Below are positions 18,194 through 26,775 of a DNA stretch of 64,000 nucleotides, piece after piece (the stretch's first letter is position 1; each line of letters opens with the position of its first letter). This stretch comes from Firmicutes bacterium HGW-Firmicutes-2 (GTDB taxonomy: Bacteria > Bacillota > Clostridia > Lachnospirales > Vallitaleaceae). The notes beneath the pieces are model-generated. The model searched no databases. It saw only the letters and a program-made list of their open reading frames with translations, and was not told the DNA's origin. Position numbers and translations under genes: made by a program. The stretch lies in NCBI GenBank assembly GCA_002841495.1, contig PGZV01000001.1, positions 1 to 64,000 on the forward strand, given 5' to 3'.

Positions 18194-18867
18194 GAGGAAA
18201 AGATTTTTCTGAACCATAGGCCAGTGTCAAAATCAGGCTTTGGCCCGTTTTTTTTATCATAGGAATAACCGTTTGGTTTAAAATCAAAAATATAATAGTC
18301 ATAGCCATTAATGATGGTGGTTAGATCATATTGATGTATTCTTTTTGCATTCAAATTGTAATTGAGATGTTGGTGGCCATGGAGAAAATATGAAGGTTTA
18401 TAGGTGTCTATGAGTTGATTAAAAACCATAAATCCTTGATGGCAAAGATCATCCCCATCACCGATACCTTTTGCCGGAGCATGTGTAAGAAGGATATCAA
18501 AACCTTGATGTTTATCGATCTTACGTCTGAGTCTGCGAACACGTGCAACCATTTCTTTTTCGGAATATTGCATCGGTCCTTTTTTATATCGCATAGACCC
18601 ACCAAGTCCAAGTATACGTACACCATCTACAACTATCAAATTATCTTCAATATTGATACATCCCATAGGTGGCGTATCCAAATAGTGATGGTCATGATTA
18701 CCATGAATGTAATAGAGTGGTTTTCGTATGACAGTATTGATAAACTCCATATAGCTGGCTTTTAGATCACCGGCAGAAAGGATGACATCTATGTTTTCAA
18801 AGCGTTTTGGGTCAAAAAAATCCCAAATATATCTGGATTCTTGATCAGCAATAAGTAATATTTTCAT
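18181..18867 (-). CDS. calcineurin-like metallophosphoesterase
   Basis: A 228-residue protein with metallophosphatase motifs: LSAGDLKASY, IHGNHDHHY, LLTHAPAKGIGDGDD and FLHGHQHLNY. The first motif, usually D-x-H, reads ADQES here, so one metal-binding His is replaced. It could still bind two metals with altered ligands. The substrate is unknown. It is divergent from holB and sits within the disrupted near-origin block. Confidence 0.87.
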   Translation of the reverse strand: MKILLIADQESRYIWDFFDPKRFENIDVILSAGDLKASYMEFINTVIRKPLYYIHGNHDHHYLDTPPMGCINIEDNLIVVDGVRILGLGGSMRYKKGPMQYSEKEMVARVRRLRRKIDKHQGFDILLTHAPAKGIGDGDDLCHQGFMVFNQLIDTYKPSYFLHGHQHLNYNLNAKRIHQYDLTTIINGYDYYIFDFKPNGYSYDKKNGPKPDFDTGLWFRKIFSSKKQ

Positions 18868-19047
18868 AGGGACTACCTTCCTATTATTTTTAACATGTTT
18901 AAAACCATTATAACAGAGGCAGCTGACCTTAACAACGTGTTGAATAATAAAGGCTTAAGCTAAAAGAATGGTCATAAACTGTGTACATTTGCTTTTAAAA
19001 AAGACATAATAGTGATATGATAAGACTTGTTGTAAGGAGATGGGCTT

Positions 19048-20040
19048 ATGTATAGATTCGATGAGATAAAAGGTTATGAAGAGATCATCCAACATTTTCA
19101 AAACGCCATAAAACTGAATAAGATATCCCATGCCTACATCATAGAAGGTGAAGGTGGAAAAGGTAAAAAAAGGATAGCCAATACCTACGCCAAAGTTATG
19201 CAGTGCCAAGCTCATGGTACTGAGGCTTGTGATGTTTGTAGTTCTTGTCGCGCGTATGATAGTGGCAATCACCCGGATGTGATTCACATTCATGCCAGTA
19301 AGAAAACCGGTATCGGCGTAGATGACATTCGTGATCAAGTCAATAAGGACGTTTACATTAAGCCTTATGTCTACGATTATAAGATATATATTATACATGA
19401 TGCGGAAAAAATGACAGTACAGGCTCAAAACGCCCTACTTAAAACATTAGAGGAACCTCCAATCCATGTAAGATTTATTTTATTAGCCACACATACCCAT
19501 ACTTTTTTGCCAACCATCTTATCAAGATGTGTTGTCATTCGTCTCAGAGCCCTAAGCCAAAAATGTATTGAAGATTACTTGGAAGAAGACCTAGGTGTTC
19601 CGGATTATCAAGCAAAACTATACGCATCTTTTGCCAGAGGAAATATGGGTAGGGCCCTAGCTTTAAGACATTCTGAAAGTTTTCATGAGATGCGCAGTGA
19701 TATGATACAAGTCATGATGGTTATATCTCATAAGGATAAAGTAGAGGCCATGGAGCAAGTTGAGATCTTTGAAAAATATAAAGATGAAAAACAGGATTTC
19801 TTAGATCTTATGCTAACATGGCTTCGAGATTTGATGGTGATTAAGAGCCTTGGAGATCTGGAACCTTTGATTCATATGGACAATAAGAATCTGTTGTTGA
19901 AACAAGTACCCTATTTGTCGTATAATAGGATAAGCAGCTTGATTGATGGTATAGAACAAATCAGAAAATATGATCGATTGCATATTAACTACACTTTACT
20001 CGTAGAAGTGATGTTGATTCAAGCAATGAATTCAAAATAA
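19048..20040 (+). CDS. holB: DNA polymerase III delta' subunit
   Basis: A 330-residue clamp-loader subunit. The N-terminal AAA+ domain has a degenerate P-loop (EGEGGKGKKRIA), a four-cysteine zinc module (CQAHGTEACDVCSSC), NALLKTLEEPP and the SRC motif (ILSRCVVIRL). The P-loop deviates from GKT/S, as expected for delta'. AAGGAG precedes ATG 19048. It keeps its Bacillus position before yaaT. Confidence 0.93.
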   Translation: MYRFDEIKGYEEIIQHFQNAIKLNKISHAYIIEGEGGKGKKRIANTYAKVMQCQAHGTEACDVCSSCRAYDSGNHPDVIHIHASKKTGIGVDDIRDQVNKDVYIKPYVYDYKIYIIHDAEKMTVQAQNALLKTLEEPPIHVRFILLATHTHTFLPTILSRCVVIRLRALSQKCIEDYLEEDLGVPDYQAKLYASFARGNMGRALALRHSESFHEMRSDMIQVMMVISHKDKVEAMEQVEIFEKYKDEKQDFLDLMLTWLRDLMVIKSLGDLEPLIHMDNKNLLLKQVPYLSYNRISSLIDGIEQIRKYDRLHINYTLLVEVMLIQAMNSK

Positions 20041-20077
20041 TTCCATTTCATTGGTGAATGAAATTAAAGGAGAAGTT

Positions 20078-21133
20078 ATGATAAAAGTAGTAGGCGTTAG
20101 ATTTAGAAAGGCTGGTAAGATCTATTATTTCGATCCGGCAGTGTTTGATATAAAGCCTGGGCAATGTGTCATTGTCGAAACGGTTAGAGGCATTGAGTAT
20201 GGTCATGTGGTTCTTGGCAATAGAGAGATAGAAGAAAATGACGTGATACAACCGCTAAAAAAAGTCATTCGGATGGCTACATCTGAAGATGATCAAACGG
20301 AAGTAGAAAACAAAATCAAAGAACGTGAGGCTTATGAAATATGTAATAAGAAAATTCGTAAGCATAACTTGGATATGAAATTGATTGACTGCGAGTACAC
20401 CTTTGACAACAATAAGCTGTTATTTTATTTTACAGCAGATGGTCGAATAGACTTTAGAGAGCTGGTTAAAGACTTAGCAGCTGTTTTTAAAACACGCATT
20501 GAGCTACGACAAATAGGTGTTAGAGATGAGACCAAGATGATCGGTAGTATCGGGATATGTGGTTTAGCTTTATGTTGTCATAGTTTTTTAACAGATTTTC
20601 ATCCTGTATCCATAAAAATGGCAAAGGAACAAAACCTATCTTTGAATCCTACTAAGATATCAGGTGTCTGCGGACGCTTGATGTGTTGTCTTAAATATGA
20701 GGAAGAGACCTATGAGCACTTAAATAAGAATTTGCCAAATTATGGTGATATTGTTAAAGTTAAAGAAACCGGTCTTATGGGTGAAGTGATTAATACAAAC
20801 ATTATTCGTCAGTTGGTTAAGATTGTCATCAGAAGGCCGGATGGTGATCCGGAAATCGTGCAGCTTAAGATTGAGGACCTTTTGATACAAAAACCAAATC
20901 GGAAAAAAGGTCAACCCCAAGTCACAAAAGAAGAAGAAGAAGAACTTAGACGATTAGAAGCACTAGAACGAGAAGAAAAGAAAAAAGAGCAGGAAAATCA
21001 GGAAGATCATAAGCAAAAGCATGAGCAGAAGCATGAGCAGAAGCTTAGGCCCAAGCGTAATAAACCTCAGAACAAAGGAAAACGCGTGAATAATCCTCAG
21101 AAAAAGCCACAAGACGACAAAAAAAAGAGTTAA
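20078..21133 (+). CDS. yaaT: PSP1/YaaT family protein (RicT)
   Basis: About 351 residues. The start ATG 20078 follows AAGGAGAAG. The PSP1 region contains GICGLALCCHSF and SGVCGRLMCCLKYE, clustered cysteines that in Bacillus RicT take part in an iron-sulfur complex with RicA and RicF controlling RNase Y. A C-terminal tail of about 60 residues is almost only Lys, Glu, Gln and Asn, with a KHEQ repeat, and looks disordered. It follows holB by 37 bp in the same operon. Confidence 0.92.
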   Translation: MIKVVGVRFRKAGKIYYFDPAVFDIKPGQCVIVETVRGIEYGHVVLGNREIEENDVIQPLKKVIRMATSEDDQTEVENKIKEREAYEICNKKIRKHNLDMKLIDCEYTFDNNKLLFYFTADGRIDFRELVKDLAAVFKTRIELRQIGVRDETKMIGSIGICGLALCCHSFLTDFHPVSIKMAKEQNLSLNPTKISGVCGRLMCCLKYEEETYEHLNKNLPNYGDIVKVKETGLMGEVINTNIIRQLVKIVIRRPDGDPEIVQLKIEDLLIQKPNRKKGQPQVTKEEEEELRRLEALEREEKKKEQENQEDHKQKHEQKHEQKLRPKRNKPQNKGKRVNNPQKKPQDDKKKS

Positions 21134-21143
21134 AGGAATCAAG

Positions 21144-21881
21144 ATGATAGATAAATTGAAGCCCGAAGAACGTATAGATGATTTACATCGTAAAGGCTAT
21201 AAAATCATACAAAACGAAGCCATGTTTTGCTTTGGGATGGATGCGGTTTTACTGGCAGGTTTTTGTCACATAAAAGCAACCGATGTGGTGTTAGATCTTG
21301 GAACCGGCAATGGGATTATACCCTTGCTTCTTGAAGGTAGGTTTGGACCAAAGCATATAACAGGTCTTGAGATTCAAGAAGCGAATGTGGATATGGCCAA
21401 ACGAAGTATTCGTATGAACCAATTAGAAGATAAGATAGAAATCATCCATGGTGATATAAAGGAAGCGGAAAATCTGCTTCCTTTATCCAACTTTGATGTG
21501 GTAACCTGTAACCCACCTTATATGGATGCAGGAAAAGGTCTGATCAATGAACTTAATGCAAAAACCATAGCAAGGCACGAGGTATTATGTTCCCTTGAGG
21601 ATGTGATTGCCCAAGCAAGTCGATTGACCAAAGTGGGCGGTAGATTCTATTTGGTTCATAGGCCCCATCGTCTCATTGATATTATAAATTTGCTTAGAAC
21701 TTATAAGATGGAACCTAAGAGGTTGAAAATGGTTCATCCTAAAGTTGGAAGTGAAGCCAATATGGTACTAATTGAATCTGTAAGACAGGGTAATCCCTTT
21801 CTAAAGGTTGAAAAGCCTTTAATTGTATACACATCAGAAGGTGCATATACAGATGAGATCTATAGTATTTACGGTTATTAG
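21144..21881 (+). CDS. tRNA1(Val) adenine-N6 methyltransferase (YabB/TrmN6-like)
   Basis: A 245-residue Rossmann methyltransferase. SAM motif I is VLDLGTGNGIIPLLL and the catalytic motif is CNPPYMDAG, typical of N6-adenine methylation. AAAGGAATCAAG precedes ATG 21144, only 10 bp after yaaT, so they are probably coupled. The position matches Bacillus yabB. The tRNA target is inferred from family. Confidence 0.88.
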   Translation: MIDKLKPEERIDDLHRKGYKIIQNEAMFCFGMDAVLLAGFCHIKATDVVLDLGTGNGIIPLLLEGRFGPKHITGLEIQEANVDMAKRSIRMNQLEDKIEIIHGDIKEAENLLPLSNFDVVTCNPPYMDAGKGLINELNAKTIARHEVLCSLEDVIAQASRLTKVGGRFYLVHRPHRLIDIINLLRTYKMEPKRLKMVHPKVGSEANMVLIESVRQGNPFLKVEKPLIVYTSEGAYTDEIYSIYGY

Positions 21882-21902
21882 TCTAGTAGAAAAGAGGGAC
21901 AT

Positions 21903-22742
21903 ATGGGTATATTATATTTGGTTGCAACGCCAATAGGCAACCTTGAAGATATGAGTTATAGAGCAATTAGAACCCTTAAAGAAGTGGATTATATTGCGGC
22001 GGAAGATACACGACATACCATCAAATTGCTGAATCATTATGAGATTCAGAAGTCCATGACCAGCTACCATGAACATAACAAGCACCAAAAAGGTCCGGAT
22101 ATTCTTAAAGACCTTCTGGAGGGCAAAAATATTGCCCTAGTAACCGATGCCGGAACACCGGGTATATCTGACCCCGGAGAGGATTTAGTTATATTATGTC
22201 AAAGAGCGGGCATACAGGTCACGTCAATTCCCGGTCCTGCTGCTTTGATTAACGGACTGATTCTGTCTGGGATGGATACGAGACGTTTTGTTTATGAAGG
22301 TTTTTTACCGGTGGGAAAAAAGGAAAGAGCCGAGCGTTTAAAAGAGTTGACAAATGAGACCAGAACCATGATTTTTTATGAGGCGCCTCATAGATTAAAA
22401 GCCTTTTTGAATGAGGTGGTAACATTTTTTGGTACTGAAAGAGAGATTGTCATAACCAGGGAACTGACCAAGAAATTTGAAGAAGTTCTTAGATGGACAC
22501 TTGAAGATGCTATAAAATACTACAGATCCAATGATCCTAGAGGCGAATACGTTTTGATTATTGGAGGATGTCCTATAGAGCAAATAAAATCAAAAGAAAA
22601 TGTCTTGTTTGAAGCCTTATCATTAGAGGATCATCTTCAACATTATTTAAATCAAGGCATGGACAAAAAAGAGGCGATTAAAGCCATTGCAAAAGATAGA
22701 GACAAACCTAAACGGGATATTTATCATTATTTTATAGATTAG
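21903..22742 (+). CDS. rsmI: 16S rRNA (cytidine1402-2'-O)-methyltransferase
   Basis: A 279-residue RsmI (YabC/YraL). It has GILYLVATPIGNLEDMSYRA at the N-terminus, AAEDTRHT, VTDAGTPGISDPGE, SIPGPAALINGLILSG and FYEAPHR, all characteristic of this SPOUT-like tetrapyrrole-methylase-fold family. AGAGGGACAT leads into ATG 21903, 21 bp after the previous gene. Confidence 0.95.
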   Translation: MGILYLVATPIGNLEDMSYRAIRTLKEVDYIAAEDTRHTIKLLNHYEIQKSMTSYHEHNKHQKGPDILKDLLEGKNIALVTDAGTPGISDPGEDLVILCQRAGIQVTSIPGPAALINGLILSGMDTRRFVYEGFLPVGKKERAERLKELTNETRTMIFYEAPHRLKAFLNEVVTFFGTEREIVITRELTKKFEEVLRWTLEDAIKYYRSNDPRGEYVLIIGGCPIEQIKSKENVLFEALSLEDHLQHYLNQGMDKKEAIKAIAKDRDKPKRDIYHYFID

Positions 22743-22751
22743 GAGAAAGAA

Positions 22752-23777
22752 ATGTTAAAGAAATTAAGCATAGTTTTAAGTCTTATGATCGTACTTACCA
22801 GCTGTGCAGGTACAGATAATCGTACATCGGAGTCCATAACAACTTACGCTCTGGATACGGTTATCACCATTAACCTATATGATGAGGGATCTGAGGCGAT
22901 TTTTACCCGTATGACCAACCGGATAAATGAGATAGAAGCATTAATGTCAAAGCACATTGAAGGCAGCGAAGTGGACCTTATTAATCAGAATGCCGGTATT
23001 AAACCGGTTGTTGTATCGGAAGACACATATAAGGTTATTGAAAGGGCAATATTGTATGCAAAACTCTCAAAAGGGAGCTTTGACCCTACGATTGGGCCAA
23101 TTGTTGATTTATGGGGCATTGGAACAGAAGAAGCAAAGGTTCCAAGTGCTGACGAGATTACCCAGATTCTAAAGTATGTTGATTATGAAGCCATTATACT
23201 AAGTGAAAATGATCGCACTGTTTACTTAAGTCAGTCAGATATGTCCATTGATTTAGGTGCTATTGCCAAAGGTTTTGTTGCTGACGAGTTAGTACTTTTA
23301 TTAAAAAATGAAGGTGTCCGTAAAGCAATTATTAATCTTGGCGGAAATGTATATGCTTATGGTGAAAAGGATAATGGTGATTACTGGAAAATAGCTATTC
23401 AGACGCCTTATGATCAAAGAAATGTTAACTTTGGATATGTAGAAATCAAAGATCAGACGGTGGTTACATCCGGTCCCTATGAACGTTACTTTGAAAAGGA
23501 TGGTAAGACCTATCATCATATTTTTGATGCCAATACAGGATACCCAATAGATGGTGAGACTGTTTCTGTGACCATTGTAACTCAATCCTCGATGGATGCT
23601 GATGCACTCTCAACACTTTTGTTTACAATGAATCAGAAGGAGGGGCTAGAACTGATAGAATCTATTGATGGTGTAGAATGTTTATATATTGACCGAGATT
23701 ATGAGATTAGGATGTCATCTGGATTTGCAGAGATTTTTACATTAACGGATAACTCGTATAAGGTTGTTACAAACTAA
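22752..23777 (+). CDS. apbE: FAD:protein FMN transferase, lipoprotein
   Basis: A 341-residue ApbE/flavin transferase. The signal peptide ends in a lipobox (MIVLTSC, cleavage before Cys at about residue 18), so it is anchored outside the membrane. ApbE motifs are ALDTVITINLYD, SFDPTIGPIVDLWGIG, DLGAIAKGFVADELV, INLGGNVYAYG and HHIFDANTGYPI. It would attach FMN to Rnf/Nqr-type subunits, none of which are in the window. It follows rsmI by 9 bp. Confidence 0.94.
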   Translation: MLKKLSIVLSLMIVLTSCAGTDNRTSESITTYALDTVITINLYDEGSEAIFTRMTNRINEIEALMSKHIEGSEVDLINQNAGIKPVVVSEDTYKVIERAILYAKLSKGSFDPTIGPIVDLWGIGTEEAKVPSADEITQILKYVDYEAIILSENDRTVYLSQSDMSIDLGAIAKGFVADELVLLLKNEGVRKAIINLGGNVYAYGEKDNGDYWKIAIQTPYDQRNVNFGYVEIKDQTVVTSGPYERYFEKDGKTYHHIFDANTGYPIDGETVSVTIVTQSSMDADALSTLLFTMNQKEGLELIESIDGVECLYIDRDYEIRMSSGFAEIFTLTDNSYKVVTN

Positions 23778-23786
23778 AAGATATCG

Positions 23787-23814
23787 TAAAAAAACCCCCA
23801 TTCAAAGGGGGTTT
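23787..23814. terminator. bidirectional terminator
   Basis: AAACCCCC pairs with GGGGGTTT with A and T tracts on either side. It separates the convergent apbE and AbrB-family genes. Confidence 0.88.
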
Positions 23815-23880
23815 ATGATTTTAAGCTAATAATGCTCTTGCTGTTTTCAAAGTAAGTCATTTTGTTTGGGTTCTCATGCT

Positions 23881-24141
23881 TTAAATAATTGTGAAACCTG
23901 CTATTTGTGCCATTCTAAGAATTGAATTCTTAGAAATCTTCTTGCCTTCAAATTCAATCAATTCGTCCATTTCACCTGTGAAAATATCACAAGGTGCGTA
24001 TTTTTTGAGAAGGACAGAATCTTCGATTGTAAAAATCTCAACGGCATCTCTTGAAGCTAGATTCATTTGTGCTCGTAGTTCACAAGGTATCGTTATACGA
24101 CCGAGTGAATCCACGCGTCTTACAAAACCTGTGGAAATCAT
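23881..24141 (-). CDS. abrB: AbrB/SpoVT-type transition-state regulator
   Basis: An 86-residue swapped-hairpin DNA-binding protein. The N-terminal MISTGFVRRVDSLGRITIPCELR is the AbrB signature, and DAVEIFTIEDSVLLKKY follows. GGGGTGATT precedes the start. It is on the opposite strand just beyond the yabC-rsmI end, as in Bacillus. It probably regulates growth-phase genes; targets here are unknown. Confidence 0.92.
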   Translation of the reverse strand: MISTGFVRRVDSLGRITIPCELRAQMNLASRDAVEIFTIEDSVLLKKYAPCDIFTGEMDELIEFEGKKISKNSILRMAQIAGFTII

Positions 24142-24304
24142 AAAATCACCCCTATCATTTTTATCATATTATTTAAACTCTCCATGTAGTATTTTATCAA
24201 AGTTATTAATAAATATCAAGTAAAATTGTAAAAATATTAAAACAATGTCATGACATAAAATAAGACAAATAAGACTGGAAAATGTAGAAGTTTTAAATTA
24301 TCAC

Positions 24305-24333
24305 TTTACAGTATTAAAGGACTATGATATACT
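24305..24333 (+). promoter_or_regulatory. promoter of the trp operon
   Basis: TTTACA (24305-24310), a 17-base spacer and TATACT (24328-24333) put the start point near 24340, just at the T-box. Confidence 0.7.
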
Positions 24334-24339
24334 ACAAAA

Positions 24340-24564
24340 AAGCAAATTCAAATATCAGTGATTGGAAAAAGTATCATATTGTCTACGAAATATGTAGGTG
24401 ACTGGAATTGTCAAGCGAGCCGTCGATTGGTGTGAGGTACGGTACAAGGAAAGTATGAGAATGGTTCCATGAGATGCAGAGTGAAGTTACAGTAGCTTGA
24501 GCCGGGCAGTAGATATTATTTGAGTGGTACGATGGCATTTCGTCTCAAGACGAGGTGTTTTTTT
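24340..24564 (+). promoter_or_regulatory. T-box leader, Trp specifier
   Basis: The early GGAAAAAGTA and the AGCGAGCC...TTGGTGTGAGG...ACAAGGAAAG stem I pattern are typical. The specifier codon candidate is TGG at 24462-24464 in GAGAATGGTTCC. The T-box proper is GAGTGGTACGATGG (24522-24535). The terminator is CATTTCGTC / GACGAGGTG (24536-24557) and T7. Uncharged tRNA-Trp should allow read-through into trpE. Confidence 0.92.
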
Positions 24565-24673
24565 GTTTTTATAGCGGTTATAAAAACAGCTTACCATAAT
24601 GATGATGTTCTTGGGTGGCATAGCGAAACCAATTCGTCCCATAGAAGGGAAGGATTCGGTTTTTTTTAATATT

Positions 24674-24745
24674 CTAGGAAATTATTGCTATAGATTAGAT
24701 AAGAAACTTTCCTGCAGTGAAAATTTGCAGCACGACGAGATGCAG
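24674..24745 (+). repeat. repeat family B, degenerate copy in the trpE leader
   Basis: CTAGGAAA (24674-24681) and CTTTCCTGC (24707-24715) flank an unrelated middle. Downstream, CAGTGAAAATTTGCAGCA resembles CCGTGGCAATTTGCAAGCA after the 31335 copy. It lies in the roughly 220-base segment between the T-box terminator and trpE, which otherwise holds no recognised gene. Confidence 0.5.
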
Positions 24746-24787
24746 GGAGATACAGGTGTAAGTAAAACGAATAGTGGAGGATCGATG

Positions 24788-26179
24788 ATGAACAGCAAAA
24801 AACTGATAACCTATGAACACATTAAGGCTTGTGATACTGAAACACCCATTACTTTATATTCAAAATATGTTAGAAATGAAATGGGTTTTTTACTTGAGAG
24901 CAAGGAGCAGCCCAAAGGTCGTTACTCTTTTATGGCTTGTAATCCGGACAAGGTGATTAAGGCCTATGGTAATAAAGTGGAAATCCTTACAAATGACGAA
25001 GTCATAATCAGTGAAGGACGTGCTCTTGATATAGTTAAAAGGGAAATCGATGATTATGATGTAGACAACAAGACGGATTTACCTTTTGTAGGCGGTGCAG
25101 TCGGGTCGGTTGGGTATGACATGATCAGACAATACGAAGATATTCCCTTGCTCAATCCAGATGAGCTTCAGACACCGGATCTACATCTTATGTTTGTGAC
25201 AGAAATCGTGGCTTATGATCACTTTTTTAATCAATTGCATATTGTGGTGTTGGAAGAAGCAACAGATAGCGGAGCAAAAAAAGCCCAAAAACGTATTGAA
25301 GGTATTGAAGAAAAGCTAAGAAGAGACTTCAAATTGGAAGAAAACAAAATAGAGGAAGAACTGAATTTTAAGAGCAATATCAGTCAAGAAACCTATGAAA
25401 ATGCAGTGATAAAAGCGAAGGAGTACATCTATGAAGGAGATATTTTCCAAGTGGTTTTATCACAAAGATGGAGTGCTACATGCACTACTTCACCTTTTAA
25501 GCTCTACCGAAAACTTAGAAGAATGAACCCTTCCCCCTATATGTTTTATTTTAATTTTCAGACCTATTATATCGTTGGATCATCTCCGGAAATGTTAGTC
25601 GAAATGAAAGGCAATCATATCAAAAACTGCCCTATTGCCGGCACCAGAAAAAGAGGGATAACGCCCATAGAAGATGATGCGTTGGCGAAGGACTTACTTG
25701 TAGATGAAAAAGAAAGAGCAGAGCATAATATGCTGGTAGATCTAGGACGTAATGATATGGGTAAGATTGCTAAGATTGGTTCGGTAGAAGTGACCAGCTA
25801 TATGGAAGTTCAAAAATATTCCCATGTCATGCATCTGGTCTCCTTAGTCGAAGGCGAGAAAGATGAAGATAAGGATATGTTTGAAGTCCTCATGAGTTTT
25901 CTTCCGGCAGGCACCTTATCAGGTGCACCCAAGATACGGGCTATGGAGATCATTGAAGAGCTGGAGGTTACCAAACGTGGTATATACGGTGGTGCCATCG
26001 GGTATTTTGGCTATAACAAAAATATGGATATGTGTATTGCCATTCGAACCATGGTCATCAAAGACAGCAAAGTATATATACAAGCCGGTGCCGGAATTGT
26101 AGCAGATTCGGATCCGACTAAGGAATATGAGGAAACAAGAAATAAAGCTGAAGCTCAGATTAGAGCAATACACGTATAA
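24788..26179 (+). CDS. trpE: anthranilate synthase component I
   Basis: About 463 residues. The start is ATG 24788, 7 bases after GGAGG (24776-24780); ATG 24785 is adjacent, and an open upstream extension to 24599 is leader RNA, not protein. Chorismate-binding motifs are DIFQVVLSQRW, YFNFQTYYIVGSSPEML, IAGTRKRG, HNMLVDLGRNDMGKI and FLPAGTLSGAPK. The N-terminal feedback domain includes LLESKEQPKGRYSF, with an LLES element matching the tryptophan-binding site. It makes anthranilate with TrpG. Confidence 0.96.
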   Translation: MNSKKLITYEHIKACDTETPITLYSKYVRNEMGFLLESKEQPKGRYSFMACNPDKVIKAYGNKVEILTNDEVIISEGRALDIVKREIDDYDVDNKTDLPFVGGAVGSVGYDMIRQYEDIPLLNPDELQTPDLHLMFVTEIVAYDHFFNQLHIVVLEEATDSGAKKAQKRIEGIEEKLRRDFKLEENKIEEELNFKSNISQETYENAVIKAKEYIYEGDIFQVVLSQRWSATCTTSPFKLYRKLRRMNPSPYMFYFNFQTYYIVGSSPEMLVEMKGNHIKNCPIAGTRKRGITPIEDDALAKDLLVDEKERAEHNMLVDLGRNDMGKIAKIGSVEVTSYMEVQKYSHVMHLVSLVEGEKDEDKDMFEVLMSFLPAGTLSGAPKIRAMEIIEELEVTKRGIYGGAIGYFGYNKNMDMCIAIRTMVIKDSKVYIQAGAGIVADSDPTKEYEETRNKAEAQIRAIHV

Positions 26180-26194
26180 GATAAGGAGATATTT

Positions 26195-26773
26195 ATGATT
26201 GTACTTATAGATAATTATGACTCATTTACATACAACCTATATCAGTATGTCGGTGCCTATGAAAAGGATATTCGAGTCATACGCAATGATAAAATAACAG
26301 CAGATGAACTGCTAAAGCTAAAGCCGGATAAAATCATTTTATCTCCCGGTCCTAAAGCACCGGACGATGCAGGTAACTGTTTGGATATCATCAGGAAGTT
26401 ATCCGGTAAGATTCCCATACTTGGCGTATGTTTGGGCCACCAATGTATTGGACAAGCTTTTGGCGGTCGGGTTATACATGCAAAAGAACTATATCATGGT
26501 AAGTGTTCTATCATATCCTTAGTAAAGAATGATCTGTTCAGCGACATGGATTTGAACTTAGAGGTTGCAAGGTACCATTCTTTGGTCGTTGAATATGAAA
26601 CCGTACCGGACTGTCTTGAAATATTGGCAATGACCGATGAAGGAGAAATCATGGCCATGAAGCATAAGACTCACTTTACTTATGGACTTCAGTTTCATCC
26701 TGAATCCATATTGACACCTTATGGTCGAAAAATCATTGAAAACTTTGTAAACATGGTATGCAAGGAGGTATAA
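26195..26773 (+). CDS. trpG: anthranilate synthase component II (glutamine amidotransferase)
   Basis: A 192-residue class I glutamine amidotransferase. It has IDNYDSFTYNLYQY, LSPGPKAPDDAG, the nucleophile motif GVCLGHQCIGQAFGG and the catalytic FHPES (FTYGLQFHPESILTPYG). It supplies ammonia to TrpE. It is a separate protein, not fused to TrpD. Confidence 0.96.
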   Translation: MIVLIDNYDSFTYNLYQYVGAYEKDIRVIRNDKITADELLKLKPDKIILSPGPKAPDDAGNCLDIIRKLSGKIPILGVCLGHQCIGQAFGGRVIHAKELYHGKCSIISLVKNDLFSDMDLNLEVARYHSLVVEYETVPDCLEILAMTDEGEIMAMKHKTHFTYGLQFHPESILTPYGRKIIENFVNMVCKEV

Positions 26774-26775
26774 CG

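Noticed and set aside
18961-19047. Promoter immediately before holB
   Set aside because: TTGCTT and TATGAT or CATAAT are present but the spacings (21 or 10 bases) are wrong, so no promoter is claimed.
24599-24784. Open reading extension upstream of trpE
   Set aside because: It has no ribosome site and a composition unlike TrpE. The normal TrpE N-terminus and GGAGG fix the start at 24785-24788. The stretch is leader RNA and part of a repeat.
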